A stretch of DNA of 64,000 bases from Planctomycetota bacterium (GCA_020831805.1 JAFIFX010000001.1:372001-436000); one strand, 5' to 3'. Counted from the stretch's first letter, positions 18,047 through 28,301 are shown. The notes: generated by a model not told the origin, from the sequence alone. A program made the numbers and translations.

Positions 18047-21000
18047 TCACACGCCCGTGCCCAGGACGCGCAGACTCATCGTGTATCCCTGGTCGGCCAG
18101 ACGCTTCTCGCTGTCGACGAACGCCGACGCTTCCGCGCCGTGATCGCCGCCCTTCTTGATCGGGTCGTACGCGTCGTAGACGCGGATCGCCTCGTTGGGG
18201 TTGCGGACCTTCATCATGTGCGTGGTCCGCGGGCGGGTGTTCAGATAGCCCAGCAGCATGTAGGTCCGGCCCGACTCGCGGTCCTTGCTGACCTGGCTGT
18301 GGGGGTCCAGGATGTCGCCGAAGCTGATGGCCCCGGTCGGGCAGGCCTGCTGGCACGCCGCCTGGAAGTAGCCGTCGGGGATGGGGCCCGTCTGGTCGGG
18401 GTCGGTCCACAGGCCCTTGACCTTGACCTCCTGGCGGGCCGCGTTGACCCGCTGGATGCAGTACGAGCACTTCTCCATCACACCGCGGGAGCGGACCGTG
18501 ACATTGGGGTTGTACTGCATCTTCTGGATCTCGTCGAGCTTCTTGCGAAGGCGCGGCGGGATGAAGTTCTGGTTGAAGGTCCGGTCCTGGCCGATGGTCC
18601 CGTCGAACGCCCCGGCCACGCCCTGCGTGACATACTTGGGGTCCAGCCCGCCGCGGAACTTCGTCACCGCGTAGTCGAAGAAGTTGAACCGACGGACCTT
18701 GTAGGGGCAGTTGTTGGCGCAGTACCGCGTGCCGATGCAGCGGTTGTACGCCATGTTATTCGTGCCCTCGGGGCCGTGGATCGTCGCGTTGACCGGGCAG
18801 ACCACCTCGCACGGCGCGTTCTCGCAATGGACGCAGGCGATCGGCTGCATCAGCATCTCGTCCGGCTCGTTGAGGTTCTCGCCGACGAAGTACCGGTCGA
18901 CGCGGATCCAGGTCATCTCGCGGCCCTTGGCCACCTCGGACTTGCCGACGACGGGGATGTTGTTCTCCGCCTGGCACGCCACCGTGCACACCGCGCAGCC
19001 CGTGCAGGCGTTCATGTCGATCGACATGCCCCATTGAGGCCCGCGGGCGTATGCCGGGGGCTCCTTGCGCCCGAGCAACGCCCGGTTCGGGCGGAGATCT
19101 GTCTTGTCAGGGTCGGCGGGCGAACGGTTGAAGGGATTGTCGTACGCGCTGATGTTCGGCGGGGTGTGGTCCAGCTCGCCGATCATCTCCGCGGCGTTGA
19201 GGCGGGAGATATCCGTCCCGTAGATGCGGTCGGGTAGGTTGAACGGGCGGCTGCCGTGCTTGTCCCACCACTTCTTGTCCATCGCGCGAACGATCGTGTC
19301 GCGCTGCTCCTTCGCGGTGCCCTCGCTCCGCGGGGCGAGCGACCAGTGGTTCTGGGTCGAGGCGATCGTGTAGGTGCTGCCGGTCCGCTCCAGCCGGGCG
19401 CCCATCGCCGTCATGTCCGCGGGCTTAATGTCGTAGGTGTTGAACCCGGCTCCGTCGCCGACCAGACCGCACACCGTGCGGCCGTACCCGAGCTTGATCC
19501 CGATCACATGGTCCGCCATGCCGGGCAGGATCCAGACGGGCACATCGATGGACCGGCCGCCCAGCGAGAGCGTCGCCATGCGCGCCTGCGGCATCTGCTG
19601 CTTGATGTACGGGTTGAACTCGTCAAGCCGCGTGTGCTCGGGCAGCAGGCCCATCCCCCGGGCCGTGTGGGGGCTCAGGTAGATCGGGTTGTCCCAGACC
19701 ACCGTCGAGGCGATTTCCGGAAGCTCCTGCAGCCACGCGTTGTTCGCGCTGCGCCCGTCGTTGAAGCGGACGGTGTAGAACTCGACCTCCATCGCCTCGT
19801 TGCCGGGGGCCGGCGTCGGACGAAGTTCACCGAAGGCCCGCACAACCTCCGCCTGGCGCAGACGCCCCTGCGCCGGACGCGCCGTCGAGCCGGACATCAG
19901 CCCGTCGTGCAACGCGCGACGCCAGCCCGACTTGAAACGCTCGGAATCGACATCCACACCGTCGCGACGCGCCCAGGTCCGCGTGACCAGGGCGTAGCCG
20001 TCGGGGTTGGCCGCGCCGTTCCGGCTCAGTAGCTGCGCGAGCAGCTCGATCTGCGACATCGCCGGCTCGAAGAGCGGCGCGATCATCGGCTGGACCACGG
20101 AGAGCGTGCCGTCGGTGGAAACGACATCGCCCCACGCCTCGAGCGTGTGCGCGCCGTTGAGCGACCAGGTCGATGCGGACGCCGTCTCCGACTGCCCGAC
20201 CGACAGCGTGATCCGCATCGGCACGCGGGCGAACGCATCGGCGAATCCCAATGAACCCGGCGCGTCGTAGACGGGGTTGGCGCCCAGCACCACGACCGTG
20301 CCGACCCGACCGGCGTTCATCTCGCCGACCAGACCGGTCAGGCCCGCCACCGGATCGGACGCGGACTCCTCGTCCATCGGGAACAGCTCAACAATCTCAT
20401 CCATCGCGCCCAGGTGGGCGTTGATGGCCATGGCCATGGCGAACGCCGCGCCGGGCAGGCTCTCGTCGGGCACCAGCACGCTGCGGCCGCGGTTGGAGCG
20501 CAGGTCCTCCGCGATCGCGCGGATGTGCTCGGCCTCGATGCCCGGAACGGGCCCGGCCTGCACATCCATGCCGAGTTCCCGCGCGATCGCCGCGATGAGC
20601 AGCGGCATCCGGCCCGGGCTGAGCCGGAACCGGTGATCGGCCATCGAGCCGGTGCCCGTGGGCATCGACTCGAACATATACAGGCGGCTCATCTCATCGT
20701 TGGCGTGCCGGACCTTGCGGGTGCTCGCGAAGGTGCGGGCGTGGTAGAGCTGGTCCGGGCCTTCGCCGGTGAAGTCGCTGTTGATGCTCAGAACCCGGGC
20801 GGCCCGGTCGAAGCGGTAGCGGACACGGTGCGGCGCGCCGAAGGCCAGCCGCGTGCCCTCGACCCCCCCACGCTTCTCGGCGGGGTTCCACGCGATCCAC
20901 CTGGCGCGGGGCCAGCGGGCCAGGATCTCGTCACGCATCCGGTCGCGCGTCGGCGAGGTCTGCTTGTCGGCGATGAAGGCCAGGCGCTCACCCCGGTCGG

Positions 21001-21601
21001 CGTCCATCGCGTCGAAATGGTCGCGCGCCCAGTACTTGAAGTCATCCCAGGTCGCCGCCAGCTTGCCCCGGGTCGGGTTGTCGAACACCGGGAACTTCAG
21101 GCGGTCGGGGTCGTAGAGGTCCAGCACGCAAGCCTGCGCGAACGCCGACGACTTGCCGCGGTTGTTGGGATGCTGGGGGTTGCCCTCGATCTTCGTCGGG
21201 CGGCCCATGTGGGTCTCGGCCAGCAGGCCCTCGGCCCCGCCGCCGGGCAGCGCGAGCGCGGTGGCGTAGTACATCGCCTTGCCGGGGATCTTCTCCTCCG
21301 GTACATCGCGCGAGTAGGTCAGGATCTTGCGGTCCGGACGACGGCACGCCGGCAGCGTCGCCGCCCCGGCCAGCGCCAGCGAGGCGCCCATCACCTTCAT
21401 GAACGATCGCCGGCTCGACTCCTCAAGCAGGCTCGCCCCGCCGGGGAACTCGCGCTCCACGAAATCCTTGAACGACGGATCGCCGGAGAACTCCTCGGCC
21501 GAACGCCACACCGGGCGCCCGCTCAGCTTCGCCAGCTCGGCGGGGCTTTCCGGGATCTCGATCTTGCCCTTCGTCGAGGGGCACTGGTCGATGCTGCTCA
21601 T
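18047..21601 (-). CDS. actB: Alternative complex III iron-sulfur/molybdopterin-fold subunit ActB
   Basis: An 1184-aa peripheral subunit facing the periplasm. A Tat-type motif (SRRSFMK, residues 63-69) and a hydrophobic stretch ending at C86 lie in an unusually long N-terminal leader. The middle resembles the molybdopterin oxidoreductase fold, which in this family carries no molybdenum. The C-terminal third holds cysteine clusters for several Fe-S centres: [37 protein letters not shown], then CSYC and CQQACP. This matches ActB, in which the B1 and B2 domains are fused. It passes electrons from quinol toward the hemes of ActA and ActE. It lies between actA (69-nt gap) and actC. Confidence 0.95.
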   Translation of the reverse strand: MSSIDQCPSTKGKIEIPESPAELAKLSGRPVWRSAEEFSGDPSFKDFVEREFPGGASLLEESSRRSFMKVMGASLALAGAATLPACRRPDRKILTYSRDVPEEKIPGKAMYYATALALPGGGAEGLLAETHMGRPTKIEGNPQHPNNRGKSSAFAQACVLDLYDPDRLKFPVFDNPTRGKLAATWDDFKYWARDHFDAMDADRGERLAFIADKQTSPTRDRMRDEILARWPRARWIAWNPAEKRGGVEGTRLAFGAPHRVRYRFDRAARVLSINSDFTGEGPDQLYHARTFASTRKVRHANDEMSRLYMFESMPTGTGSMADHRFRLSPGRMPLLIAAIARELGMDVQAGPVPGIEAEHIRAIAEDLRSNRGRSVLVPDESLPGAAFAMAMAINAHLGAMDEIVELFPMDEESASDPVAGLTGLVGEMNAGRVGTVVVLGANPVYDAPGSLGFADAFARVPMRITLSVGQSETASASTWSLNGAHTLEAWGDVVSTDGTLSVVQPMIAPLFEPAMSQIELLAQLLSRNGAANPDGYALVTRTWARRDGVDVDSERFKSGWRRALHDGLMSGSTARPAQGRLRQAEVVRAFGELRPTPAPGNEAMEVEFYTVRFNDGRSANNAWLQELPEIASTVVWDNPIYLSPHTARGMGLLPEHTRLDEFNPYIKQQMPQARMATLSLGGRSIDVPVWILPGMADHVIGIKLGYGRTVCGLVGDGAGFNTYDIKPADMTAMGARLERTGSTYTIASTQNHWSLAPRSEGTAKEQRDTIVRAMDKKWWDKHGSRPFNLPDRIYGTDISRLNAAEMIGELDHTPPNISAYDNPFNRSPADPDKTDLRPNRALLGRKEPPAYARGPQWGMSIDMNACTGCAVCTVACQAENNIPVVGKSEVAKGREMTWIRVDRYFVGENLNEPDEMLMQPIACVHCENAPCEVVCPVNATIHGPEGTNNMAYNRCIGTRYCANNCPYKVRRFNFFDYAVTKFRGGLDPKYVTQGVAGAFDGTIGQDRTFNQNFIPPRLRKKLDEIQKMQYNPNVTVRSRGVMEKCSYCIQRVNAARQEVKVKGLWTDPDQTGPIPDGYFQAACQQACPTGAISFGDILDPHSQVSKDRESGRTYMLLGYLNTRPRTTHMMKVRNPNEAIRVYDAYDPIKKGGDHGAEASAFVDSEKRLADQGYTMSLRVLGTGV

Positions 21602-21670
21602 GGTCTCGTCTCGTCATCGGGGCGGGAGGCCCCGGGGGTCTTCGTTTCGCTCGACACGCCGAGGGCGGGG

Positions 21671-22369
21671 TCAGTAGTGGCAGGCCGCGCAGTGCTCCGG
21701 GGGGTTGCGCAGCAGCGAGTCGACGAGCTGCGAGGCCGTCAGCCCCGCGTGCGCCCGCTCCGTCACCGACTTGTCGAACCAGTGGTGCTCGACCCAGTAC
21801 AGGTCCGTCACCCGATCACGAGGCACCAGGTGCTCCACCGGGTTGCGGTGGCAGTCCAGACACCAGCCCATGCTCAGCGGCTCGACCTGCGACACCACCG
21901 GCATGCCCGCGATCTGCCCGTGGCACGAATAGCAACTCACGCCCGCGTTCACATGCACATGATGCGGGAAGTGCGCGTAGTCCGGGAGCACATGCACCTT
22001 CCGCCACTCGATCGGCCGGTCGGCCGCGTACGCCTCCCGGATGAACGCCACCTTCTCGGCCGACGCGCTGGCCTGGGGCCCGAGCATGCCCTCCTGGTGG
22101 CAGCCCATGCAGGTCGACACCGTCGGCACATTGGCGTGCCAGGACTTCTCCACATGCGTGTGGCAGTACCGGCAGTCCATGCCCAGCTTGCCCGCGTGGA
22201 TCTGGTGGTTGAACCCCGAGCCCGGCTGGGTCGGCATGTACCCGACCTCCCAGAACTTCGGCGTCGCGTAATACCAGAACCCGGCGATGATCAGGATCAC
22301 GCCGCCGTTGACCACCGCAAACGCGATCGTCGGGACGGCGTTCAACCACTTCGGAAAAATCGGCTTCAC
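21671..22369 (-). CDS. actA: Alternative complex III pentaheme cytochrome c subunit ActA
   Basis: A 232-aa membrane-anchored multiheme cytochrome, first gene of the respiratory cluster. One N-terminal helix (IAFAVVNGGVILIIAGFWYY) precedes five heme sites: CRYCH (66-70), CMGCH (87-91), CYSCH (146-150), CLDCH (170-174) and CAACH (227-231). Additional His residues such as FNHQIH and HFPHHVHV are likely distal ligands. The GTG at 22369 was selected because a GGAGG site stands about 9 nt upstream. A longer frame begins at 22459 but lacks such a site and adds an Arg/Gly-rich leader unlike ActA. It is divergent from ctaA. Confidence 0.93.
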   Translation of the reverse strand: MKPIFPKWLNAVPTIAFAVVNGGVILIIAGFWYYATPKFWEVGYMPTQPGSGFNHQIHAGKLGMDCRYCHTHVEKSWHANVPTVSTCMGCHQEGMLGPQASASAEKVAFIREAYAADRPIEWRKVHVLPDYAHFPHHVHVNAGVSCYSCHGQIAGMPVVSQVEPLSMGWCLDCHRNPVEHLVPRDRVTDLYWVEHHWFDKSVTERAHAGLTASQLVDSLLRNPPEHCAACHY

Positions 22370-22589
22370 GACCAGTTGCCTCCGAATGGACCGTCGGCCG
22401 CGGGACTCCCAGAAACCTCGCCCGCGACCCGAAGAGGTGTGAGCGTAGCCCAACTTCACGCATCTGTGTTGTACGGCCCCACCGAAATTTCTTCCGTTCT
22501 CGCCTACACTGAGCCGTTCCTTGCACGGTTTAACCGGAATTGAGAATGGGTCTCAATCGCAATGCGACCCCTCACCACGGAGCCGAACC
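22370..22589 (+). other. Divergent promoter region between actA and ctaA
   Basis: A 220-nt gene-free stretch that must hold the promoter of the 16-kb respiratory operon (leftward) and of ctaA (rightward). It contains the inverted repeat CGGTTTAACCG at about 22526-22536 and the Fur-box-like repeat at 22539-22557. No convincing -10/-35 pair was found for actA. Confidence 0.6.
22539..22557. promoter_or_regulatory. Inverted repeat resembling a Fur-family operator upstream of ctaA
   Basis: Perfect 7-bp arms ATTGAGA / TCTCAAT around ATGGG. The inner 15 bases read TGAGAATGGGTCTCA, close to the classical 7-1-7 Fur-type box (TGAGAAT-N-ATTCTCA, differing at two positions). It ends 32 nt before the ctaA start. 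Metal control of heme A synthesis and of the divergent respiratory operon would be plausible. The assignment rests on sequence resemblance only. Confidence 0.5.
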
Positions 22590-23990
22590 ATGACAGCCCG
22601 CCAGACCCCCACCGCCCAGGCCGCCATCACCATCGGCTTCGCCGGCGCCATCGCCTCCTGGGTCCTCGCCTGGGTCCTCCACCTGCCGGGCATCGACGCG
22701 TCCTATGCGGTCACACTCCCGGTCGTCCTACTCGCCCTGGCGGGCATCTACCTCCTGATGCTCCGCGCCCACCCCACCGAAGGCCGGATGAAAACGGCCC
22801 TGCTCGCCGGGCTGGTCACCGGGCTGGTCAACCTGCTCATTGTCGGGTCCATCGCGGTCGAGCAGCCCGAGACCACCGACGCCCTCGCCGAATACGCCAA
22901 CCGCTTCCGCCGGGAAGCCGTGTTCATCATCCCCGGCAGCATCCTCTTCTGTGTCATCGCCGGCGCGGTCGCCGGGGCGCTGGCCCGCGGAGGCCCCGGC
23001 CACCTCATCACCAGATCAGGGTGGCTCGCCCGCTTCGGCCTGGTCACCGTCATCATCTACCTGCCCCTGATCACCGTTGGCGGGGCGGTCACCAGCACCG
23101 AGTCCGGCCTGGCCGTGCCGGACGCCGTGACCACATACGGCGCCATTTCGGTGTTGTACCCATTCGAGCTGATGTCCGAACCTCGGATCTTCCTTGAGCA
23201 CTCCCACCGGCTGTTCGGGACGCTGGCCGGGCTGACGACCATCGTGCTGATGATCTGTGTGTTCATCGCCGAGCCCCGCCGCCTGCCCCGGTTCCTGGTC
23301 GTGGCCCTGTTCCTGTCGGTCTGTTTCCAGGGCTGGATGGGCATCAAGCGGGTTTCGGAGCTGAGCACGGGGATCGCCATCCTCCACGGCGTGTTCGGCC
23401 AGATCGTGCTCGCCCTGGCCGGCGTCCTGGCCGCCTCGCTGACCGAATCCTGGAAATCCCTGGCCCAGGATCTGGAGCGCGATGCCATCGCCCGCAAAGC
23501 CCGGATCCTGGCCGCCCTGATGTGCGGGGCGTTGTTCCTTCAGTTGGCCATGGGCGCCGCCGCCCGACACCTAGACCGGATGGACCCCCCGAGCGTCGGG
23601 GCGAGCCACGCCCGGCTGACGCACGCGGCCTTCGCCTTCGTGGTCATGTTCCTGATCATCCTGGCCGGCTCGTTCGCGATCCGGGCCGGGAAAGCCGGGG
23701 CCGGATTCCGACCCATCCGGAACCTGGGTATTTCACTCCATGGCATCGTGACCCTCCAGTTCCTGCTGGGCTGGGCGACGCTGGGCCTGATCATGACCCG
23801 GTCCGAGACGCCCAGGGTTCCCACCGCCGACCAGCTCGCGGAGGCGCCCCCGATCCGGACCGTCGAAGCTCTGGTCACCACCAGCCACCAGGCCCTCGGC
23901 GCGATCCTGATGCTCGCGGCGGTGGTTGCGACGGCATGGCTGTTCCGGATGGCCCGGGGAATCAGGTCGGGGGCGAGTTCCCCCGCCTGA
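22590..23990 (+). CDS. ctaA: Heme A synthase (COX15/CtaA) with extra N-terminal membrane domain
   Basis: A 466-aa membrane enzyme converting heme O to heme A for the adjacent oxidase. The family core starts near residue 145 with LITVGGAVTSTESGLAVPDA. Paired His motifs follow: EHSHRLFG, ILHGVFGQ, SHARLTHAAF and TSHQALGA. These four conserved His positions occupy the usual places in the eight-helix core. Four additional hydrophobic helices precede the core (about residues 10-140), so the protein is roughly 130 residues longer than typical CtaA. The ATG at 22590 has a GGAG site. It is divergent from the actA operon. Confidence 0.87.
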   Translation: MTARQTPTAQAAITIGFAGAIASWVLAWVLHLPGIDASYAVTLPVVLLALAGIYLLMLRAHPTEGRMKTALLAGLVTGLVNLLIVGSIAVEQPETTDALAEYANRFRREAVFIIPGSILFCVIAGAVAGALARGGPGHLITRSGWLARFGLVTVIIYLPLITVGGAVTSTESGLAVPDAVTTYGAISVLYPFELMSEPRIFLEHSHRLFGTLAGLTTIVLMICVFIAEPRRLPRFLVVALFLSVCFQGWMGIKRVSELSTGIAILHGVFGQIVLALAGVLAASLTESWKSLAQDLERDAIARKARILAALMCGALFLQLAMGAAARHLDRMDPPSVGASHARLTHAAFAFVVMFLIILAGSFAIRAGKAGAGFRPIRNLGISLHGIVTLQFLLGWATLGLIMTRSETPRVPTADQLAEAPPIRTVEALVTTSHQALGAILMLAAVVATAWLFRMARGIRSGASSPA

Positions 23991-24056
23991 ATAGGCGGTC
24001 TTCGGCAATAGCCCAAGCGACCGCGGCGTTGGACCGATGAGCCCGGGGAGCCCGCC

Positions 24057-25568
24057 ATGACGACCACGGCCCAGTCCGCCCGCAATCCGCTTGTCCGCCT
24101 GCCCGCCGAGGAGTTCGGCCACCGAGAGGCCCGCCACCTGCTCCTGCGGGCGGGGTTTGGCGGAACGGACCAGCAGATCGAGACCATGCTCGAGTGGGGC
24201 CTTGACCGCGCGGTCGACCATCTGGTCGACTACGAATCGATTCCGACCGAGCCGGACGCCCGGGACCTGTTCGACCACAACATCATGCGTCCGCTCAGCC
24301 GCCAGGAGCGGGCGCAGCTCCAAGCCGCACGCCAGCGCGGGGACGAGGACACGCTGGCCCGCTTCCGGCGCCAGCGTCAGCAGTCCCAGCGCGACGACCG
24401 CAGGCAGATGGCCGACATCCGGCGCTGGTGGCTGTCGCGGATGATCTCGACGCCGCGTCCGCTGGAAGAGAAGCTGACCCTGCTGTGGCACGGGCACTTC
24501 ACCACGAGCTACCGCACGGTGGAGGACTCGTACCACCTGTTCATGCAAAACCGGCTGTTCCGGGGCAACGCCAAGAGCTTCCCGCACCTGCTCCGGGGCA
24601 TCATCCGCGACCCGGCGATGCTCCGGTACCTCAACAACGACCAGAACCGGCGCGCCAATCCCAACGAGAACCTCGCCCGCGAGCTGCTCGAGCTGTTCAC
24701 CCTCGGAGAGGGCAACTACTCCGAGCGCGATATCCGCGAAGGGGCCCGCGCCCTGACCGGGTACACCTTCGAGGACGACGCCTTCGTCTTCAACCACAAC
24801 CAGCACGACAAGAGCACCAAGGCGATCTTCCGTCGCATGGCGAACTTTGACGGAGACGGGTTCATCACCGCGATCCTCGGCCAGAACGCCTGCGCCCCCT
24901 TCGTCGCGAACCGGCTGTACCGGTTTTTAGTCGCCGACGGACCGGCCCACCCGCGCGAGCTGACGGGCGACCGGCTCGCCCTCGTCCGCGCGATGTCCGA
25001 GCGGGTCCGCAGAGACCGCTATGAGCTGTCCGGCACGCTCAAGGCGGTCTTTCTTTCGCGGTACTTCTACTCCGACGCGGTGGTCGGCCGGAAGATCAAG
25101 TCCCCCGCCGAACTGGTCGTGGGCGCGGTCCGGACGCTGGGCGTGCCCGCGCGGGACATCAACGCCCTGCTCGCATCGATGGACCGGATGGGCCAGAATC
25201 TGTTCTACCCGCCCTCGGTCAAGGGCTGGGACGGCGGCCGGGCCTGGATCAACACGGCCACACTCTTCGCCCGCCAGAACACGCTGACCTACCTGATCAC
25301 CGGGCGGCAGCCGACGGGTCGCGACCGGCGCGCCGACGACGACTACGACCCCCGAACGGTCCTCGCCCTCGCGTCCAAGCCGGGCGAACATCCGCGCCCG
25401 GAAGAGATCGCGGCTGCGATGCTGCGCCTGGCGCTCGGACAAACCGACCAGGACAAAGCCCGGATCATCGCTGACTCGCTGTCCAGACTGCCCAACCCCG
25501 CCGATCGCGCCGCGCTGGCCGGGGCGATGGCCCTGATCACCGCCCTGCCCGAGTACCAGCTCTGCTGA
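24057..25568 (+). CDS. DUF1800 family protein
   Basis: A 503-aa protein of the DUF1800 family, which is expanded in planctomycetes and other environmental bacteria. Typical segments are REARHLLLRAGFGGT at the start, LLWHGHFTTS near residue 140, NPNENLARELLELFTLGEG and ALTGYTF in the middle, and PPSVKGWDGGRAWINT near the end. The biochemical role is unknown. The family is almost always encoded next to a DUF1501 gene, as here (20-nt gap), and the pair is thought to act in the envelope. No classical signal peptide is visible. The ATG follows GGGGAG. Confidence 0.9.
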   Translation: MTTTAQSARNPLVRLPAEEFGHREARHLLLRAGFGGTDQQIETMLEWGLDRAVDHLVDYESIPTEPDARDLFDHNIMRPLSRQERAQLQAARQRGDEDTLARFRRQRQQSQRDDRRQMADIRRWWLSRMISTPRPLEEKLTLLWHGHFTTSYRTVEDSYHLFMQNRLFRGNAKSFPHLLRGIIRDPAMLRYLNNDQNRRANPNENLARELLELFTLGEGNYSERDIREGARALTGYTFEDDAFVFNHNQHDKSTKAIFRRMANFDGDGFITAILGQNACAPFVANRLYRFLVADGPAHPRELTGDRLALVRAMSERVRRDRYELSGTLKAVFLSRYFYSDAVVGRKIKSPAELVVGAVRTLGVPARDINALLASMDRMGQNLFYPPSVKGWDGGRAWINTATLFARQNTLTYLITGRQPTGRDRRADDDYDPRTVLALASKPGEHPRPEEIAAAMLRLALGQTDQDKARIIADSLSRLPNPADRAALAGAMALITALPEYQLC

Positions 25569-25588
25569 ACGCCAAGGGAGCACCCGCG

Positions 25589-26932
25589 ATGAGCCTGCAC
25601 AACAATCCCGGCGACGCGAAGGCCTACACCCGGCGCGATTTCCTCCAAACCGGAGCGCTCTTCGCCTCGGCGGCGCTGACCGTGCCCGCGTTCCTCCAGA
25701 CCGCCGCGTACGCGCTGCCGCGCCCGGACCTTGGCCTGTCCTCCATCCCGGGCGTGAACGAGGATCGGGTGCTGGTGGTCGTGCAGCTCTCCGGCGGCAA
25801 CGACGGGCTGAACACCGTCGTGCCCTTCCGCGACGACGCCTACCGGCGCGCCCGGCCGACCATCGCGATCGGCCCCGATCAGGTCCGTGAACTCAGCCGC
25901 AACGGCGCGGGCAACGCCCATGACATCGGCCTGCACCCCGCCCTGGATCGCGTCCGCGACCTCTACGACCGCGGCCTGTGCTCCGTCATCCAGAATGTGG
26001 GCTATCCCAACCCCAACCGCTCCCACTTCGCCAGCATGGACATCTGGCACACCGCCGACACCAAAGGCACCGGCGACGGCTGGATCGGGCGGTACATCGA
26101 CTCCCAGTGCTGCGGCTACGGCAAGGGCGAGTCCGGCACGCCGGAGGGAAAACCGGCCCGGGTCGAGCCGCCGATCGCGCTGGGTCGCAACCTGCCGCTC
26201 GCGTTGCAGGGCCGGAACATCCTGCCCGTCGGGCTCGAATCGCCCGATGCGTACCGCTGGACCGGCGATGCGAACCAGAACATCTCGGATGTCTACGAAC
26301 GCCTGCTCCAGGCGACGCACCACCCCGACGACGACGAGGCCCCCGCCGCGTTCCTCGTGCGCACCGCGCTCGACGCCCGCGTTTCCAGCGACACGATCCG
26401 CCGGGCCGTCGCCACGCCGTCGCTGGCGACCTACCCGCGGACGGAGTTCGCCAACCAGCTCAGCATGGTCGGCTCGATGATCCGGGCGGGGCTCAAGACC
26501 CGGGTTTACTATGTCTCGCTCGGCGGCTTCGACACCCACGCCGGCCAGGGCGGGGCCCAGGGCCAGCACGCCCGCCAACTCACCCAGCTCGCCGAGGCGA
26601 TGCACGCCTTCTACGCCGACCTGACCGCCCAGGGCAACGCCGACCGGGTGCTCTCCGTCTGCTTCTCCGAGTTCGGCCGGCGTGTCGGCCAGAACGCCTC
26701 GGGCGGCACGGACCATGGCACCGCCGCGCCGATGTTCCTCTTCGGCCCCATGGTCCGCGCCGGCATCCACGGGAACAACCCGAACCTTCGCGACCTCGAT
26801 GCGGGTGACCTCAAGTTCCAGATCGACTTCCGGCAGGTCTACGCGGAGATCCTCGATCGCTGGCTGTCGACCGAGAGCAACGCGGTGCTCGGCAACCGCT
26901 ACCGGCACCTCGGCGTGCTGGCCCGCGCTTAA
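25589..26932 (+). CDS. DUF1501 family protein, Tat-exported
   Basis: A 447-aa protein of the DUF1501 family. The N-terminus has a twin-arginine signal (YTRRDFLQTGALFASAALT) and a cleavage site near AYALPRP. Signature segments are VQLSGGNDGLNTVVPFRD, PNRSHFASMDIWHTA, GGFDTHAGQG and SEFGRRVGQNASGGTDHGT. The fold is related to the alkaline phosphatase/sulfatase group, with Asp and His residues that could bind metal, but no activity is established. It forms an operon with the DUF1800 gene (AAGGGAG site). Its TAA stop shares bases with the stop of the convergent gene at 26929. Confidence 0.9.
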   Translation: MSLHNNPGDAKAYTRRDFLQTGALFASAALTVPAFLQTAAYALPRPDLGLSSIPGVNEDRVLVVVQLSGGNDGLNTVVPFRDDAYRRARPTIAIGPDQVRELSRNGAGNAHDIGLHPALDRVRDLYDRGLCSVIQNVGYPNPNRSHFASMDIWHTADTKGTGDGWIGRYIDSQCCGYGKGESGTPEGKPARVEPPIALGRNLPLALQGRNILPVGLESPDAYRWTGDANQNISDVYERLLQATHHPDDDEAPAAFLVRTALDARVSSDTIRRAVATPSLATYPRTEFANQLSMVGSMIRAGLKTRVYYVSLGGFDTHAGQGGAQGQHARQLTQLAEAMHAFYADLTAQGNADRVLSVCFSEFGRRVGQNASGGTDHGTAAPMFLFGPMVRAGIHGNNPNLRDLDAGDLKFQIDFRQVYAEILDRWLSTESNAVLGNRYRHLGVLARA

Positions 26933-27513
26933 CCCGGCGGCTCGAGCCGAACCATGATCGGCTCGGAGGGCAGTGTTCCCTCCGCAGGCACCGGTGCGAT
27001 CGGGCGCGGCAGCACCACTTGGCCGCCGTCGTCAACGACCTCACGCCGCCCGTCACGGATCCGCTGCTGCATGCCCCGGCCCGAGACATAGAGCATCGAC
27101 TCCTCGCCCGGCCGGTTGTCGCGGAGCACCGCGGACCACACCCCGTCACCCCCCGTCCCGCGGCGAAGCACGACCGCCCGCAGCAGCCCGGTGTCCGCAT
27201 CGATCCAGCCGACCGACACCGGCCGGGAATCCGGCGCGGCCACCACGATCTCGGTGCCGCCGGGCCACCAGAAGGGATCGACCGCCAAGCCCTGGCGCCG
27301 GGCCGCGTTGGCCCGCTGGACATCGTTCGGATTCCGCCCCGCCAGCCACTCCCCCAGCGCGTTGGCCCCGCCGGTGTCGCTGGCCCCCGGCCCCCGCGCG
27401 GCCTCGTCCATCAGCGGCGGACGCGACATGGTCACGAAGATCCACGCCACCAGACCCCCGAACACGAGGATCGGCAGGACAAGCCAGAGCGTCAACGCCA
27501 GGTTCTTGCGCAC
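26929..27513 (-). CDS. Membrane-anchored protein of unknown function
   Basis: A 194-aa protein starting at a GTG (27513). A single N-terminal helix (LALTLWLVLPILVFGGLVAW) is followed by a soluble, probably periplasmic domain with FWWPGGTEIVVAAPDSRPVS and LYVSGRGMQQRIRDGRREVV. No family was recognised. It lies 28 nt downstream of the superoxide dismutase gene on the same strand and its stop is interlocked with that of DUF1501 (TTAA, 26929-26932). Co-transcription with sodA is likely. Confidence 0.65.
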   Translation of the reverse strand: MRKNLALTLWLVLPILVFGGLVAWIFVTMSRPPLMDEAARGPGASDTGGANALGEWLAGRNPNDVQRANAARRQGLAVDPFWWPGGTEIVVAAPDSRPVSVGWIDADTGLLRAVVLRRGTGGDGVWSAVLRDNRPGEESMLYVSGRGMQQRIRDGRREVVDDGGQVVLPRPIAPVPAEGTLPSEPIMVRLEPPG

Positions 27514-27541
27514 GGGGAACCCTAGGTGCCCGGCGGAACGA

Positions 27542-28165
27542 TCACTTCGCGGCGGCGTACCGCTTGGCGACCGCTTCCCAATCGACCACATTCCAGAAGG
27601 CCGAGATGTAGTCCGGACGCTTGTTCTGGTACTTGAGGTAGTACGCGTGCTCCCAGACATCCAGGCCGAGGACGGGCGTGCCCTGGCCCCCACCGAACGC
27701 GGCCGGCATCAGGGGGTTGTCCTGATTGGCGGTGGAGGTGACCTCCAGCTTGCCGCCCTTGACGACCAGCCAGGCCCAGCCGGACCCGAAGCGGGTGGCC
27801 CCGGCCTGGGCGAAGGCCTCCTTGAACTTGTCGAAGGAGCCGAAGGCATCGTCGATGGCCTTGGCCAGCTCGCCGGAGGGCTTGCCGCCCTTGTTCGGTC
27901 CCATCACGGCCCAGAACAGGCTGTGGTTGGCGTGGCCGCCGGCGTTGTTCCGGACCGGGCCTTGCTTGTCAGCGGGGAGCTTGTCGAGGTTGGAAATGAC
28001 CTCTTCGACCGGCTTGTCGGCCCATTCCGTGCCCTTCAGGGCGTCGTTCGCTTTATCCACATAGGCCTGGTGATGCTTGCCGTGGTGAATCTCCATGGTC
28101 TGGGCATCGATGTGGGGCTCGAGGGCGTCCTTGGGGTAGGGCAGCGTGGGGAGTGAGAAGGGCAT
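27542..28165 (-). CDS. sodA: Superoxide dismutase, Mn type
   Basis: A 207-aa enzyme dismutating superoxide. Metal ligands lie in [12 protein letters not shown] (first His), [10 protein letters not shown] (second His) and [11 protein letters not shown] (Asp and His). The [10 protein letters not shown] segment and the Gln in TANQDNPLM are the features that usually separate Mn from Fe enzymes, so a Mn or cambialistic enzyme is favoured. No signal peptide is present, so it is cytoplasmic. AGGAG stands about 9 nt before the ATG. The upstream 760-nt gap is shared with the sigma factor gene. Confidence 0.94.
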   Translation of the reverse strand: MPFSLPTLPYPKDALEPHIDAQTMEIHHGKHHQAYVDKANDALKGTEWADKPVEEVISNLDKLPADKQGPVRNNAGGHANHSLFWAVMGPNKGGKPSGELAKAIDDAFGSFDKFKEAFAQAGATRFGSGWAWLVVKGGKLEVTSTANQDNPLMPAAFGGGQGTPVLGLDVWEHAYYLKYQNKRPDYISAFWNVVDWEAVAKRYAAAK

Positions 28166-28262
28166 GTCTGGATCTCCTGTTGATGAATCGCCGGAAAGGG
28201 CGGGTAGAACACTTTCAAAACCCGAACAAATAAGGAATCTGCCTCAGATTTTTGCGAACATG

Positions 28263-28277
28263 GGCAAAGCGTTTGCC
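28263..28277. promoter_or_regulatory. Inverted repeat overlapping a candidate promoter
   Basis: GGCAAA-GCG-TTTGCC, perfect 6-bp arms with a 3-nt centre. Its right arm overlaps the candidate -35 at 28273, where a bound repressor would block transcription. The binding protein is unknown. Confidence 0.4.
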
Positions 28278-28301
28278 GCAGGCGGGCTGTTCGGGTACGA
28301 T
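28273..28301 (+). promoter_or_regulatory. Candidate sigma-70 promoter toward the sigma factor gene
   Basis: TTGCCG at 28273-28278 and TACGAT at 28296-28301 with exactly 17 nt between them, each matching four of six consensus bases. It is about 630 nt upstream of the coding start at 28930. Confidence 0.4.

Noticed and set aside
22370-22459. Longer ActA start at 22459
   Set aside because: It adds an Arg/Gly-rich leader unlike ActA and lacks a ribosome site, whereas GTG 22369 has GGAGG at good spacing.
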